From assembly GCF_009833125.1 (NCBI RefSeq), contig NZ_QRCC01000017.1, positions 1 through 64,000 on the forward strand: 64,000 nucleotides of DNA. The letters run 5' to 3'. Both the position numbers and the translations under genes were made by a program. This stretch comes from Nitrosomonas sp. HPC101 (GTDB lineage Bacteria > Pseudomonadota > Gammaproteobacteria > Burkholderiales > Nitrosomonadaceae). Within the stretch, counting starts at the first letter, position 1. Each line of letters opens with the position of its first letter. Below are positions 8,122 to 19,415 of the stretch, one piece after another. The notes below the pieces were generated by a model. That model was given only the letters and a program-made list of their open reading frames with translations. It had not been told where the DNA came from and made no database searches.

Positions 8122-9286
8122 AATGAAGGGTGTCTATTCCTGGAATGTGCTGCGTTGGCAGCTGGAGATTATGTCTGATATGCCGAGCCTGCAACAAGGC
8201 TTCTTCAACTGAATCTGCCAGTACAGTGAAATGGCCCATTTTTCTGCCTGGTTTTGCTTCACGTTTACCATATAAATGCAACTTGGCTTGTGGGTGACGT
8301 AAAATCTGATCCCAGGCAGGTTCGCCATTTTGCCACAGGTTCCCAAGCATATTGATCATTATGGCAGCTTGTACTTGTTTGGTGCTGCCATGGGGAAGCC
8401 CGCACAATACGCGAACCTGCTGCTCAAACTGTGAGGTGATACATGCATCAAGCGAATAATGTCCGCTGTTGTGCGGGCGAGGTGCGATTTCATTGATCAG
8501 GATCCGATCATCATCCAGGATAAAAAATTCCACGCACAGAACTCCGATGTAATTCAGCTTCATGGCTACTTGACGAGCAATTTCGCAAGCTTCTTCAACA
8601 ATCCTGTCCGGTAGCCGGGTCGGGACAATGCTTGTATCAAGAATGCCCTGCACGTGCTTGTTTTCAGGGACAGGAAAGAACGTTATCTGACTGCGGATAT
8701 CACGAGCGAGGATAACGGAAATTTCATGGGCAAGCGGCAATCGTTTTTCCAGTACGCAAGGTTTGCTGCCCAGATCAGCAAATCGTTCCGCCAGAACATC
8801 CCTGTTTTCAATTTGAATCTGTCCTTTACCATCGTAGCCAAACTGACTGATCTTGAGTATGCCCGGGAACAGGGAGGCATCAACCTCGTGGGAGATATCT
8901 CTTTCATTGGGGATAATGGCGAAGGGTACGACCGGAAAACCGTTCTCCACAAGAAACTGTTTTTCGAGAATGCGGTTCTGTGCGATCGAAACACTTTCTG
9001 CATCAGGGCTGACCACACAGCGTTGTGCGAGATAGCGTAGCGCCTGGGCAGGTACATTTTCAAATTCTATGGTGACTGCGGCGCAGGTCGATCCCAATTC
9101 ATCCAGTGCCTGATAATCCAGATAATCTGCTTGCAGATGGCGTTCAGCAATATTCGCAGCGGGACTTTCTATGGCTGGATCCAGTACGGTTACCCGATAG
9201 CCCATTTGTTGGGCTGCCATAGCAAACATTCTGCCCAGCTGACCACCACCCAGCATACCCAGCATGGCGCCTGGTTTTATATACAT
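8099..9286 (-). CDS. purK: N5-carboxyaminoimidazole ribonucleotide synthase PurK
   Basis: 395 residues, ATP-grasp enzyme. Motifs are [13 protein letters not shown] at the N terminus, GYDGKGQ, and the catalytic [13 protein letters not shown] about residue 265. It carboxylates AIR with ATP and bicarbonate. It overlaps purE by 10 bases (9277-9286) and purC by 23 bases, making one translationally coupled unit. Confidence 0.96.
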   Translation of the reverse strand: MYIKPGAMLGMLGGGQLGRMFAMAAQQMGYRVTVLDPAIESPAANIAERHLQADYLDYQALDELGSTCAAVTIEFENVPAQALRYLAQRCVVSPDAESVSIAQNRILEKQFLVENGFPVVPFAIIPNERDISHEVDASLFPGILKISQFGYDGKGQIQIENRDVLAERFADLGSKPCVLEKRLPLAHEISVILARDIRSQITFFPVPENKHVQGILDTSIVPTRLPDRIVEEACEIARQVAMKLNYIGVLCVEFFILDDDRILINEIAPRPHNSGHYSLDACITSQFEQQVRVLCGLPHGSTKQVQAAIMINMLGNLWQNGEPAWDQILRHPQAKLHLYGKREAKPGRKMGHFTVLADSVEEALLQARHIRHNLQLPTQHIPGIDTLHYDNRNTV

Positions 9287-9774
9287 GGCTCGGGGAGTGT
9301 CATTGCAGCAATGGAAGCGGCCTGATCTCTGCGAAACTGATCCAGCTTTTCAGCCAGCAGGATATTCTCCCCAGCCAGAATGGCAATGGCGAACAGCGCG
9401 GCATTGACCGCACCGGCTTCGCCAATGGCAAAAGTGGCGACCGGTACCCCTTTGGGCATTTGTACGATGGATAAGAGTGAATCAACGCCTTGTAACTGTT
9501 TTGAAGTAACAGGAACGCCAAGAACGGGTAGTGTGGTTTTGGCGGCGATCATGCCAGGCAGATGAGCTGCGCCACCCGCACCGGCAATAATGCATTTGAT
9601 CCCGCGGTTGCGGGCCGTATCGGCGTAATTAAACATTCTGTCGGGTGTGCGGTGTGCCGAAATAATCATGGTTTCATGCGGAATGGAGAACGTTTTTAAA
9701 ATGCCTGCAGCATGCTGCATGGTCTGCCAATCGCTGCTGCTGCCCATGACGACACTTACTGATGGACGATCCAC
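9277..9774 (-). CDS. purE: N5-CAIR mutase PurE
   Basis: 165 residues, full length. Conserved motifs are [20 protein letters not shown] and [12 protein letters not shown]. It moves the carboxyl group of N5-CAIR to give CAIR. The start is GTG at 9774 with AAAAGG eight bases upstream, the best ribosome site of the three-gene pur run, as expected for the first gene. The 177 bases to exbD are divergent and must hold promoters for both. Confidence 0.95.
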   Translation of the reverse strand: MDRPSVSVVMGSSSDWQTMQHAAGILKTFSIPHETMIISAHRTPDRMFNYADTARNRGIKCIIAGAGGAAHLPGMIAAKTTLPVLGVPVTSKQLQGVDSLLSIVQMPKGVPVATFAIGEAGAVNAALFAIAILAGENILLAEKLDQFRRDQAASIAAMTLPEPCI

Positions 9775-9951
9775 TTGAAAGACCTTTTACAAAAATCCGG
9801 AATAACTCGAAATATATCTGGGCATGGTGAAAGTAGTAATAATAAACTAGAATAGTCCGTCAGCCTGCAAGTTTTAAGAGCAAATTCCAATCTGCTGAAT
9901 AATTCGACATGATAGATTCAGCAATTTTATTGGCCTAATATCAGGATTCCA

Positions 9952-10386
9952 ATGAATTTTCAGCGAGGTCAGAAAAAAGAAGAACCCGAAATCAATCTTG
10001 TTCCCATGATTGACGTGCTGTTGGTAATTCTCATTTTTCTGGTAATTACCACGACTTATTCGAAGTTCTCGGAGCTTGAAATAACATTGCCACAAGCAGC
10101 TGTCACTGACGAAGATCATGAGTCGGATGCTTCAAAGAGGATTGATGTATTGGTCAGTGCAGCTGGAGACTATACGATTAACCGTCGTCCAATAAAATTT
10201 ACCAGTATTGAAGGTTTGCGGGATGCCTTGCGATCGGCAGTTCATAACCAGGATAACCCGATCATCGTGATCAGTGCTGATACCAAAGCTACGCATCAGT
10301 CTGTTATCACAATTATGGAGGCTGCGAGAACAGCTGGATACAACCAGATAACTTTTACTACGGAAGTTACCGGCGCCAGCCAATAA
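9952..10386 (+). CDS. exbD: ExbD/TolR-family energy-transduction protein
   Basis: 144 residues. A short cytoplasmic N terminus is followed by one transmembrane segment (about 18-38) with the essential Asp in PMIDVLLV (residue 21), then a periplasmic domain. Such proteins use the proton gradient together with ExbB/TolQ to energise TonB or Tol systems. Neither an exbB/tolQ nor a tonB/tolA gene lies beside it: upstream is divergent purE, downstream is sodB. An AGGA ribosome site precedes the start. The partner must be encoded elsewhere, or the protein works with another motor. Confidence 0.9.
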   Translation: MNFQRGQKKEEPEINLVPMIDVLLVILIFLVITTTYSKFSELEITLPQAAVTDEDHESDASKRIDVLVSAAGDYTINRRPIKFTSIEGLRDALRSAVHNQDNPIIVISADTKATHQSVITIMEAARTAGYNQITFTTEVTGASQ

Positions 10387-10453
10387 TGTTTTTACTAATA
10401 ACAGTCGTATGATGTCATTATTCAAATTCGTTTTCGGAGAAAAAGGAGAGAAA

Positions 10454-11092
10454 ATGAGTACCAGTCTGGATGATTTTTCAAAAGCAGCACAGTCGGGCAA
10501 TACATACGTATTACCTCCCCTTCCTTACGCAGATAACGCACTGGAACCAATCATTTCTGCCAAAACATTAAGCTTTCATTACGGCAAACACCATAAGGGC
10601 TATGTCGATAACCTGAATAAACTGGTTGCGGGCACCCCATTTGCCGGGCAATCACTGGAACAGATTATTACAGCCACAGCCGGACACGCGGATAAAGTCG
10701 GAATTTTCAATAATGCGGCACAGGTCTGGAATCACATGTTTTACTGGAACAGCCTGAGTCCCAATGGAGGGGGCGAACCTCCTGCAGCATTAAAACAAAA
10801 AATTGAAGCAGCGTTCGGCAGTGTAGATACCTTCAAGCAGGAATTTGCCAATGCAGCAATTACACAGTTTGGTAGTGGTTGGGCCTGGCTTGCGCAAGAG
10901 GGAGCAAAGTTGACCATTGTCAAAACAAGTAATGCCGACTCGCCTTTGACACGCAGTATTCGCCCCTTGCTGACGATTGATGTCTGGGAGCATGCCTACT
11001 ACCTGGATTTCCAGAACCGCCGGCCTGATTACGTCAATACGGTGATTGATAAATTGATCAACTGGGAATTTGCCTCGGCAAATCTTGCATAA
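10454..11092 (+). CDS. sodB: Iron superoxide dismutase SodB
   Basis: 212 residues from ATG 10454, preceded by AGGAG. An in-frame ATG at 10409 would only add a poorly placed extension. Metal ligands are visible as the His in [12 protein letters not shown], His in [10 protein letters not shown], and Asp and His in [11 protein letters not shown]. The [10 protein letters not shown] and GSGWAWL context points to the Fe type; Mn or cambialistic use is not excluded. A Ser/Asp-rich N-terminal extension of about 18 residues precedes the usual start ([11 protein letters not shown]), with no signal peptide, so the enzyme is cytoplasmic. It removes superoxide made during aerobic ammonia oxidation. Confidence 0.95.
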   Translation: MSTSLDDFSKAAQSGNTYVLPPLPYADNALEPIISAKTLSFHYGKHHKGYVDNLNKLVAGTPFAGQSLEQIITATAGHADKVGIFNNAAQVWNHMFYWNSLSPNGGGEPPAALKQKIEAAFGSVDTFKQEFANAAITQFGSGWAWLAQEGAKLTIVKTSNADSPLTRSIRPLLTIDVWEHAYYLDFQNRRPDYVNTVIDKLINWEFASANLA

Positions 11093-11101
11093 CGACCATT
11101 G

Positions 11102-11752
11102 ATGTCGAATATTACTATTGCTCTTTCCAAAGGGCGGATCTTCGAGGATACCATCCCGTTTCTGGAAGCTGCCGGTATTGTTCCGCAGGATGACCCTGAC
11201 ATTTCTCGCAAGTTGATCATTGGAACCAACCGCCCGAATGTCAGGCTCGTCATGGTGCGGGCTACAGATGTGCCGACTTACGTACAATATGGCGCCGCTG
11301 ATCTGGGCGTGGCCGGGAAAGATGTACTGCTGGAGCATGACGGAATCGGATTGTATCAGCCGCTGGATTTGGGAATTGCCTGCTGCCGCATGATGGTCGC
11401 GGTGCGGGATGATTATGATTATGCCTCAGCGGTTTTTCGTGGTGCACGCTTGCGTGTGGCCACCAAATACGTCAAGACTGCGCGCAGCCATTTTGCTGCG
11501 AAAGGGATGCATGTCGATCTGATTAAACTCTATGGTTCAATGGAACTCGCTCCACTCGTTGATCTGGCGGATGCCATTGTCGATCTGGTTTCGACGGGCG
11601 GAACACTCAAGGCAAATCGTTTACAGGCAGTTGAAGAAATCATGCCGATTTCAGCGCGCCTGATTGTTAACCAGGCGGCACTCAAGCTTAAAAACTCTGC
11701 AATACAGCCGTTATTAGAAGCGTTTAATGCAGCAATCCCCGCAAATGTGTAG
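11102..11752 (+). CDS. hisG: ATP phosphoribosyltransferase, short form HisG
   Basis: 216 residues, the short HisG form lacking the C-terminal regulatory domain. Motifs are [11 protein letters not shown] and [14 protein letters not shown] (the PRPP loop). It makes phosphoribosyl-ATP, the first step of histidine synthesis. Short HisG needs a HisZ partner, which is not in this window. ATG at 11102 is preferred over TTG at 11099; no good ribosome site is seen. hisD follows after 90 bases. Confidence 0.94.
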   Translation: MSNITIALSKGRIFEDTIPFLEAAGIVPQDDPDISRKLIIGTNRPNVRLVMVRATDVPTYVQYGAADLGVAGKDVLLEHDGIGLYQPLDLGIACCRMMVAVRDDYDYASAVFRGARLRVATKYVKTARSHFAAKGMHVDLIKLYGSMELAPLVDLADAIVDLVSTGGTLKANRLQAVEEIMPISARLIVNQAALKLKNSAIQPLLEAFNAAIPANV

Positions 11753-11842
11753 TTCATCCACTCTTTATGTGTGCATTTCGAGTTTAATACTAACGTCGCA
11801 ATGTGCTCTGCAGCAGGCTTCTGAACAAATTCTTGAATTATC

Positions 11843-13141
11843 ATGATGCAGATCAGACGATTATCATCCTCGGATATTGATTTTCAGGAAAAACTGGAAT
11901 CTCTGTTGCGCTTTGAAACGTCACTTGATAACGAGATTGGCCAGACAGTGACTCATATCCTGAATCAAATCAGGCAACACGGAGATAAAGCATTACTTGA
12001 ATTTACACGCAGATTCGATAATCCGGAGATAACCCGGATTGATCAGGCTGAATTACCTCGTGATCAATGGTTATCAGCCCTGAAGGCCTTGAGCGGTGAT
12101 CAACGCAAAGCCCTGGAGCAAGCTGCCTCTCGTATACGTATCTATCATGAAAAACAGTTATCTCGATCATGGGAGTATGTTGAGCCGGATGGTACGCGGC
12201 TGGGGCAAAAAATTACCGCACTGGACCGGGTCGGTCTCTATGTGCCTGGAGGCAAGGCTGCCTATCCTTCATCTGTGCTGATGAACGCAATTCCTGCCCG
12301 GGTGGCGGGTGTCAATGAACTGATTATGGCCACCCCGACACCAGGAGGAGAAAAAAATCCGCTGGTGCTGGCAGCGGCCGCAATCTGTGAAGTAGATCGC
12401 GTTTTTACGATCGGGGGAGCGCAGGCAATTGCTGCCCTGGCTTACGGTACAACTACCATTCCAAAGGTAGATAAAATTGTCGGCCCCGGTAATGCTTATG
12501 TGGCAACGGCAAAACGGCATGTATTTGGAGAAGTTGGAATTGATATGCTGGCAGGACCCTCTGAAATCCTGGTGATTTGTGATGGGAAAACCAACCCGGA
12601 CTGGATTGCAATGGATCTGTTCTCGCAGGCTGAGCATGACGAGCAGGCACAATCAATTCTGCTCTGTCCGGAGAAAACCTTCCTGAATGCAGTCGCTGAA
12701 AGTATTGTCAGATTGATCGATACATTGCCGCGCCGGGCAGTTATCCGCGCCTCGCTGGAGAATCGTGGTGCCTTGATTCATGTACGCGATCTGGAGGAAG
12801 CTTGTTTACTTGCCAATCGGATTGCACCTGAACATCTGGAGCTGTCCGTTGATCAACCGGAGCAATGGGTCGATCATATTCAGCATGCTGGCGCAATTTT
12901 CCTTGGGCGGTATACCTGTGAAGCACTGGGAGATTACTGTGCCGGACCCAATCATGTTCTGCCCACCTCCGGCACAGCCCGTTTTTCCTCTCCACTGGGT
13001 GTTTATGATTTCCAGAAACGCACCAGCCTGATTCAGGTTTCAGCTGAGGGTGCATCTGAATTAGGCAAGATTGCATCCGTTCTGGCAAAGGGTGAAGGGC
13101 TTGAAGCACATGCTAGATCTGCCGAGTTCCGTTATCGATAA
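11843..13141 (+). CDS. hisD: Histidinol dehydrogenase HisD
   Basis: 432 residues, normal length. Motifs are [39 protein letters not shown] and the catalytic/zinc region [10 protein letters not shown], with [16 protein letters not shown] near the C terminus. It oxidises histidinol to histidine in two NAD-dependent steps. The rest of the his operon (hisC, hisB, hisHAF) does not follow; a ubiquinone hydroxylase does, so the his genes are split in this genome. Start is ATG 11843 or the adjacent ATG 11846. Confidence 0.96.
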   Translation: MMQIRRLSSSDIDFQEKLESLLRFETSLDNEIGQTVTHILNQIRQHGDKALLEFTRRFDNPEITRIDQAELPRDQWLSALKALSGDQRKALEQAASRIRIYHEKQLSRSWEYVEPDGTRLGQKITALDRVGLYVPGGKAAYPSSVLMNAIPARVAGVNELIMATPTPGGEKNPLVLAAAAICEVDRVFTIGGAQAIAALAYGTTTIPKVDKIVGPGNAYVATAKRHVFGEVGIDMLAGPSEILVICDGKTNPDWIAMDLFSQAEHDEQAQSILLCPEKTFLNAVAESIVRLIDTLPRRAVIRASLENRGALIHVRDLEEACLLANRIAPEHLELSVDQPEQWVDHIQHAGAIFLGRYTCEALGDYCAGPNHVLPTSGTARFSSPLGVYDFQKRTSLIQVSAEGASELGKIASVLAKGEGLEAHARSAEFRYR

Positions 13142-13201
13142 TAGAGCCCAAATATCGGGTAATTTAATCTGTTTGTTTGGTTCTGCTGCTTATTAATATG
13201 A

Positions 13202-14386
13202 ATGGCCATGACTGATCAGCAATTTGATATTGTCATTGTTGGAGGCGGACCGGTTGGAATGGCTCTGGCATTGGCATTGCGTGAATATGAATTTTCGATT
13301 TTGCTGCTTGAGGCACGTGAATTGCCGGAAACAGTGGATGACCCGCGTCCGCTGGCCCTTTCGTACGGCAGCCGTTTAATTCTGCAACATTTGGATATCT
13401 GGGAAAATCTGGCACAACCTACGTCAATCACTACAATTCATATTTCGAATCGTGGCTACTTTGGTCATACGGTGCTGACACCTGATGACGTCGGAATTCC
13501 CGCACTGGGATATGTAGTCAATTACCATAATCTCTACCATACCATGGGACAATCTGTGCGAGATTACGGTATTGTGTACCAGGTAAACGCACTGGTCACG
13601 ACTCTGCGGACAGATCGGCAGCGGGCTCAAGTAACATACCAGCAAAACGGGATCGAAAAACGGATTCAAGCCAGGTTACTGGTGCTTGCAGATGGTGGAA
13701 AACTGGCGGAACAGATCGATGGTATTCATTATCATGTTCATGATTACCGGCATACAGCAATCGTGGCTAACGTAAAAACTGAATCGTTCCGGTCTGGAAC
13801 AGCTTTTGAGCGTTTTACTCTGAACGGGCCACTGGCACTGCTGCCGTCTGGAGATCAGTACGCGTTAGTGTGGACAATGCCGACTGTCAAGGCAGAGAAG
13901 GTGCTGAAACTGGATGACAGATTGTTTTTACTGTATTTACACGAACAGTTTGGAGATCGTTTGCGTGATTTTATGCATGTGGGCAAACGCACAAGCTTTC
14001 CGCTGATACTTAAACATGCATCAACGATTGTCGGGCATCGATCTGTAATGATTGGAAATGCTGCACAAACACTCCATCCAGTTGCCGGGCAAGGATTTAA
14101 TCTTGGTTTGCGGGATGCATGGGAGCTGGCCAATGAAATCAGCCGAGCCCCACTGGGTACCTCTAATGAACCGGGATCGGGCAAAATGCTGTCTGCCTAC
14201 CAAAAACGGCGGCAATGTGACAAACATATCGGCAGAATGTTTACTGATTCCCTGATAAAGCTGTTTACAACCGATTCGTCACTACTACAGATCTGTAACG
14301 GCATAGGATTGACTGCTCTGGATTGCCTGCCGCCCGCAAGACGCCTGATCGCACGGCAAATGATATTTGGTACAAAAAACGGATGA
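13202..14386 (+). CDS. ubiH: UbiH/UbiF-family FAD hydroxylase of ubiquinone synthesis
   Basis: 394 residues. FAD-binding motifs are IVGGGPVGMALALAL (N terminus), LVLADGG (the DG motif, about 160) and GNAAQTLHPVAGQGFNLGLR (about 283). These define the UbiH/UbiF/VisC group, which adds a hydroxyl to the ubiquinone ring using NAD(P)H and oxygen. The exact ring position cannot be told from sequence alone. It follows hisD by 60 bases and may be cotranscribed. Confidence 0.88.
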   Translation: MAMTDQQFDIVIVGGGPVGMALALALREYEFSILLLEARELPETVDDPRPLALSYGSRLILQHLDIWENLAQPTSITTIHISNRGYFGHTVLTPDDVGIPALGYVVNYHNLYHTMGQSVRDYGIVYQVNALVTTLRTDRQRAQVTYQQNGIEKRIQARLLVLADGGKLAEQIDGIHYHVHDYRHTAIVANVKTESFRSGTAFERFTLNGPLALLPSGDQYALVWTMPTVKAEKVLKLDDRLFLLYLHEQFGDRLRDFMHVGKRTSFPLILKHASTIVGHRSVMIGNAAQTLHPVAGQGFNLGLRDAWELANEISRAPLGTSNEPGSGKMLSAYQKRRQCDKHIGRMFTDSLIKLFTTDSSLLQICNGIGLTALDCLPPARRLIARQMIFGTKNG

Positions 14387-14537
14387 AATAACCGGAAGCA
14401 TGTTGGCGCAGCCAGAGTAATCCGTCTCAGCCAATGGGTGCACCCGATCGTCCACTGAATTCTATACGGCAGCTGGAACTGACGGCAGCCCTATGAAATT
14501 TTTCTTCCAGTATTTTTAACTGAGCTTTGCCTGTCTT

Positions 14538-15551
14538 ATGCAAATTGGTTCATACACGCTTAAAAATAAATTGATTGTTGCCCCCATGGCAGGTGTCACC
14601 GACCGTCCTTTTCGGCAACTGTGCAAACAGATGGGGGCAGGGATGGCGGTATCCGAAATGGTTTCCAGTAACTCCCTGCTATATGGATCGGAAAAAACCC
14701 GGCGTCGCGCCTGTCATGACGGAGAAGTAAAACCGGTTTCAGTACAGATCGCGGGAGCAGATCCAGCCATGATGGCGCAAGCTGCACGCCATAATTCGGA
14801 TCATGGTGCCGAAATCATCGATATCAACATGGGCTGTCCGGCAAAGAAAATCTGCAATGTCATGGCCGGATCTGCTTTATTGAAAGACGAAAATCTGGTC
14901 AGCAGGATACTGGAAGCCGTGGTGCAGGCCGTTGATATTCCGGTAACCCTGAAAATCAGAACGGGCTGGGATACACAGCACAAAAATGCGGTCGCTGTTG
15001 CACGTATTGCAGAAAAAGCAGGCATACAGGCACTGGCCATTCATGGCCGTACCCGCGCCTGTGCCTACCGGGGACAGGCCGAGTATGACACCATCGCAGC
15101 AGTCAAGGCGGCCATCAGTATCCCCGTTATCGCCAACGGCGATATCAATACACCGGAAAAAGCCAGGGAGGTGATCGAATATACCGGCGCCGATGCCGTC
15201 ATGATTGGTCGTGCTGCCCAGGGCAGACCCTGGATTTTCCGGGAAATTGATCATTATCTGACAACAGGCAATTTCCTGCCCCTGCCTGAAGTCGTCGAAA
15301 TTCAGCGCGTCCTGCTTGATCATCTGCAAGCGCTGTATCAGTTTTATGGTGAATATTCAGGCGTGCGAATCGCGCGTAAACATATCTCCTGGTACACGCG
15401 CGGGCTTGCCGGTTCTGCGGCCTTCCGTCATGCCATGAACCGGTTGACAACAATTGAAGAACAACTCGCAGCTACTTATCAGTTTTTCCATGAGCAAGCC
15501 GACCGGAGCCAGACACTTACCTATATTGACGAAGAGATCCTTGAGGCATGA
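14538..15551 (+). CDS. dusB: tRNA-dihydrouridine synthase DusB
   Basis: 337 residues with the DUS motifs APMAGVTDRPFRQLC, NMGCPAKKICN (catalytic Cys), AIHGRTR and GADAVMIGRAAQGRPW. It reduces uridines in the tRNA D-loop using FMN and NADPH. Its stop overlaps the fis start by four bases (ATGA), the classic dusB-fis operon of Proteobacteria. Confidence 0.95.
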   Translation: MQIGSYTLKNKLIVAPMAGVTDRPFRQLCKQMGAGMAVSEMVSSNSLLYGSEKTRRRACHDGEVKPVSVQIAGADPAMMAQAARHNSDHGAEIIDINMGCPAKKICNVMAGSALLKDENLVSRILEAVVQAVDIPVTLKIRTGWDTQHKNAVAVARIAEKAGIQALAIHGRTRACAYRGQAEYDTIAAVKAAISIPVIANGDINTPEKAREVIEYTGADAVMIGRAAQGRPWIFREIDHYLTTGNFLPLPEVVEIQRVLLDHLQALYQFYGEYSGVRIARKHISWYTRGLAGSAAFRHAMNRLTTIEEQLAATYQFFHEQADRSQTLTYIDEEILEA

Positions 15552-15790
15552 ATGTTATTAATGAAAATGAAATTGCACTTTGTGTCCGTAAAGCAGTAGA
15601 AGCCTATTTCCAGGATCTGGATGGTGAAAAACCATGCCAGATTTATGAAATGGTCATACGTAGTGTGGAGAAGCCGCTCGTAGAGATCGCCATGCATTAC
15701 GCTCAGGGCAATCAAAGCAAAGCGGCAGAACTGCTTGGCATCAATCGTAATACCTTGCGCAACCGATTAATCAAACATCAGATCCGATAA
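15548..15790 (+). CDS. fis: Nucleoid protein Fis
   Basis: 80 residues, shorter at the N terminus than the 98-residue E. coli protein, as is usual in betaproteobacteria. The C-terminal helix-turn-helix reads [20 protein letters not shown]. Fis bends DNA and activates rRNA, tRNA and growth-linked promoters. It is translationally coupled to dusB and followed after eight bases by purH. Confidence 0.93.
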   Translation: MNVINENEIALCVRKAVEAYFQDLDGEKPCQIYEMVIRSVEKPLVEIAMHYAQGNQSKAAELLGINRNTLRNRLIKHQIR

Positions 15791-15798
15791 ATTTTCAA

Positions 15799-17361
15799 AT
15801 GAGTATAAGACAGGCGCTGATCAGCGTTTCCGACAAAACAGGCGTGGTCGAGCTGGCAGCAGCTCTGCACCAATTCAACATCACCATTCTTTCAACCGGT
15901 GGAACTGCGAGATTGCTTCAACAAGCGGAGATCCCCGTCATCGAAGTGAGCGACTACACCGGTTTTCCAGAAATGCTGGATGGGCGTGTCAAAACACTGC
16001 ATCCGAAGGTGCACGCAGGTATTCTTGCCAGGATGGATCTGCCTGCGCACCAGCGGGCAATGGAACAGGCACAGATTCCAGCGATCGATCTGGTGGTGGT
16101 CAATCTGTATCCATTTGCGCAGACTATCGCCAAAGCAGACTGCTCACTGGAAGAGGCGATCGAAAATATCGATATCGGCGGGCCGACCATGATCCGCTCG
16201 GCTGCCAAGAACTTCCAGCGAGTCGCCGTTGTGACTGATTCTCAGGATTACGGGCCGCTACTGGAACAAATACGCGCTAACGACGGATCGGTCGGCTACG
16301 ACTATCGTTTTCACCTGGCGCAAAAAGCGTTTTCCCATACCGCACACTATGATGCTGCCATCAGCAATTATCTGACAGCGCTAGATACTTCGTCTCATGA
16401 GCAAAAACCTTTTCCGGAGCAACTCAACCTGAATTTCATGCTGGCTCAATCTCTGCGCTATGGCGAAAATCCACATCAGCAGGCGGCATTCTATCGTGAT
16501 ATGACCAATGTTTCGGGCAGTTTTGCGCACTATGATCAGCTTCAAGGCAAGGCGCTTTCCTATAACAATATTGCCGATACCGATACCGCGTGGGCATGTG
16601 CAAAGATTTTCGACAAACCGGCCTGCGTCATTGTCAAACATGCCAATCCTTGCGGGGTTGCAGTGGCTGATACGCCGCTTGCGGCATACGAAAAAGCGTT
16701 TTCCACCGATCCGGTTTCAGCCTTTGGTGGCATTATTGCGATCAACCGGGTTGTCGGAATTGATCTGGTCAAAGCGGTATTGCAACAGTTTGTGGAAGTC
16801 ATCATTGCACCGGAGTTCAGCCCGGAAGCCAGACACCTGCTGGCAGACAAACCCAATATCCGGGTACTGACCGTACCGCTGGATAAACACAGCAATCTTT
16901 ATGATCTGAAACGAGTGGATGGTGGATTACTGGTTCAAACACCGGATGATCTTGATATCACGGCGGACCAGTTACACGTTGTCACACAAATCCGGCCAAC
17001 CGATGAACAGATCGAGAATTGCCTGTTTGCTTGGCGAGTGGCGAAATTCGTCAAATCCAACACCATTGTATTTTGTGCCAACGGTCAGACGCTTGGTATC
17101 GGTGCCGGGCAGATGAGCCGGGTGGACAGTGCACGCATTGCCTCCATCAAGGCAAGCCAGGCTAACCTTGATTTGCATGGATCCGTGGTTGCATCGGATG
17201 CCTTCTTCCCGTTTCGGGATGGGCTCGATGTACTTGCGCAGGCAGGTGCTCGGGTTGTGATCCAGCCCGGTGGCAGCATCCGCGACGAGGAAGTTATTGC
17301 CGCAGCCAACGAACAGGGGGTGGCAATGATGTTTACCGGCATAAGACATTTCAGACACTAG
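15799..17361 (+). CDS. purH: Bifunctional AICAR transformylase/IMP cyclohydrolase PurH
   Basis: 520 residues, full length. The N-terminal cyclohydrolase domain has [18 protein letters not shown] and [12 protein letters not shown]. The transformylase domain has [14 protein letters not shown] and [13 protein letters not shown]. It performs the last two steps to IMP. It lies directly after fis and one base before purD, so dusB-fis-purH-purD could be one transcript. Confidence 0.97.
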   Translation: MSIRQALISVSDKTGVVELAAALHQFNITILSTGGTARLLQQAEIPVIEVSDYTGFPEMLDGRVKTLHPKVHAGILARMDLPAHQRAMEQAQIPAIDLVVVNLYPFAQTIAKADCSLEEAIENIDIGGPTMIRSAAKNFQRVAVVTDSQDYGPLLEQIRANDGSVGYDYRFHLAQKAFSHTAHYDAAISNYLTALDTSSHEQKPFPEQLNLNFMLAQSLRYGENPHQQAAFYRDMTNVSGSFAHYDQLQGKALSYNNIADTDTAWACAKIFDKPACVIVKHANPCGVAVADTPLAAYEKAFSTDPVSAFGGIIAINRVVGIDLVKAVLQQFVEVIIAPEFSPEARHLLADKPNIRVLTVPLDKHSNLYDLKRVDGGLLVQTPDDLDITADQLHVVTQIRPTDEQIENCLFAWRVAKFVKSNTIVFCANGQTLGIGAGQMSRVDSARIASIKASQANLDLHGSVVASDAFFPFRDGLDVLAQAGARVVIQPGGSIRDEEVIAAANEQGVAMMFTGIRHFRH

Positions 17362-17362
17362 T

Positions 17363-18679
17363 ATGCAATTACTCGTGATTGGTAATGGCGGCAGGGAACA
17401 CGCCATTGCATGGAAACTGGCCCAATCTCCCCTGGTTGAAACAATCTTTATCGCACCCGGTAACGCGGGTACAGCGCTGGGAGCAAAGCTTAAGAATATT
17501 TCTATTACAGCCATTCCAGATCTGGTGAATTTCGCGCGGCAGGAAAAAATCCACCTGACCGTAGTCGGCCCGGAAGCACCACTGACAGAAGGGATTGTGG
17601 ATGCTTTTCAGGCGGCAGGTTTACGTATATTTGGCCCCACCCGGCATGCCGCGCGGCTGGAGGGCTCCAAAAGTTTTGCCAAGGCATTCATGTTGCGCCA
17701 CGGCATTCCAACCGCTGCCAGTGAAACCTTCACCGATGCTACCGTCGCTCATCATTATATTGATGGACATGCGCTGCCGGTTGTCATCAAGGCGGATGGC
17801 CTGGCGGCCGGCAAAGGTGTCATCATCGCGCAAACACCGGAAGAAGCACACGCCGCTGTCGATGCCATGCTGGTGGATCATAAACTGGGTGCAGCCGGTG
17901 CGCACATCCTGATCGAAGATTACCTGGAAGGAGAGGAAGTCAGCTTTATCGTGCTGTCGGATGGAAAAAACATGCTGCCACTCGCTACCAGCCAGGATCA
18001 CAAAAGACTGTTGGATAATGATGCAGGGCCGAACACCGGTGGCATGGGCGCTTATTCCCCGGCGCCGGTTATCACATCTGATCTGCATGACAACATTATG
18101 CAAAGGATCATGCTGCCGGTCATTCGAGGCATGGCGCAGGAAGGGCATCCATACATTGGTTTTTTGTACGCCGGATTAATGATCTCGCCGCAAGGCGACG
18201 CCCATGTACTGGAATTCAACTGTCGGCTAGGCGATCCAGAAACTCAGGCTATCCTGTTGCGGCTGAAATCCGATCTGTTCACCTTGCTGGAACATGCTGT
18301 CAATGGCACGCTGGATCAGCCACAGATCGAATGGGATCAGCGCGTTGCGCTGTGCGTGGTCATGGCAGCGCAGGGCTATCCTGCCAATCCACGAAAAAAT
18401 GATGAAATTCACGGGTTGGCAGCAATCATGGCACGCCAGGAGGAAACAGGTGATTTCCATGTTTTTCATGCCGGCACCACATCCAATCAGCAGTATCCCG
18501 GAAAAGTTTTCACCTCGGGCGGTCGTGTGCTGGGCATAACGGCACTGGGAGAAGATCTGCAACAGGCTCGTGTACAGGCCTACGATATCGCAGCGACTAT
18601 CCGCTTTGAAGGCTGCCAGCTGCGTCGGGATATCGGCAGCAAGGGGCTCGCACAGAGAATTTGTGGGAAACCTGACTGA
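17363..18679 (+). CDS. purD: GAR synthetase PurD
   Basis: 438 residues, slightly longer than usual. Motifs are VIGNGGREHAIAWKL, PEAPLTEGI, the ATP-grasp IKADGLAAGKGV and EFNCRLGDPETQ. It joins phosphoribosylamine to glycine. It follows purH with a one-base gap and ends the pur run. Confidence 0.97.
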   Translation: MQLLVIGNGGREHAIAWKLAQSPLVETIFIAPGNAGTALGAKLKNISITAIPDLVNFARQEKIHLTVVGPEAPLTEGIVDAFQAAGLRIFGPTRHAARLEGSKSFAKAFMLRHGIPTAASETFTDATVAHHYIDGHALPVVIKADGLAAGKGVIIAQTPEEAHAAVDAMLVDHKLGAAGAHILIEDYLEGEEVSFIVLSDGKNMLPLATSQDHKRLLDNDAGPNTGGMGAYSPAPVITSDLHDNIMQRIMLPVIRGMAQEGHPYIGFLYAGLMISPQGDAHVLEFNCRLGDPETQAILLRLKSDLFTLLEHAVNGTLDQPQIEWDQRVALCVVMAAQGYPANPRKNDEIHGLAAIMARQEETGDFHVFHAGTTSNQQYPGKVFTSGGRVLGITALGEDLQQARVQAYDIAATIRFEGCQLRRDIGSKGLAQRICGKPD

Positions 18680-19415
18680 TTCCCACTTCGGATTGTTCTT
18701 GCGAGGGGATATGCCAGAGCAATCCAGCAGCAGTTGTAACAAAGTATGTGCAATTGCAATATCGATTACCTTGAGCGGTTACCCGAGTCTGTAATCGCTG
18801 ATAAAGCTGTATTCAGGCGAGATCGCATGTTCTGGCTGTTCAGGTGCACAGATAATACAGCAATTGCCGGATGCGTTCCTGCCCCAGCCTGACGATTCCT
18901 CCTTTGCCTGACTGAGCTGCCTGAACAAAAGGTTATCAGGCTGACACCGATATAGGCATACGAATCCTTCTCGGGATTGTAGTTGCGAGACCGGACTGGC
19001 CGTGTTTCCCCTTTTGTCCGGAGATTCTCTGTTGTTTACTGCTGTCACTCGCTTTATTGCAGGATTCGCAGCTTGATCCGCATGTTTTGTCTTTGTGTGG
19101 CGGGTATTCCGGGAGATACCAGTCAATGACCAGGCAGGTAAAAAAACAGATCGAAACTTTCCATTTCACAGGAATTCCGTTTCTTTAAATGGAAATGCCT
19201 TGACAAGACGTACGCTTTACCCTAACTATGAAGCATGTCATAACATACTAAAATCGAGCGGTGTTCATGAGTACATTCATTACTAGAACGAAATTTCTCA
19301 TGCAAATATACCGAATGAAAGAGATCGCCGGAACACTGCTGGTATATCGGCATCTATCTGTCGCGATCATCCCGGCTGTCGGCAGAAATCACGCTACAAC
19401 CCAAAAGACAGCGTC
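18680..19415. other. 736-base stretch without a convincing gene
   Basis: Short open frames exist on both strands (for example 18779-19126 and 18936-19169 on the minus strand) but none has a recognised motif together with a credible start. No tRNA or known RNA was found. An inverted repeat TTTCCATTT/AAATGGAAA lies at 19158-19166 and 19187-19195. Just after it a perfect TTGACA (19200-19205) may be the -35 box of the efflux operon, although the -10 box 17 bases on (TAACTA) is poor. A decayed gene is possible. Confidence 0.5.

Noticed and set aside
18779-19169. Two overlapping minus-strand open frames in the gap before the efflux operon
   Set aside because: No recognisable motif or ribosome site and odd composition; insufficient to call genes.
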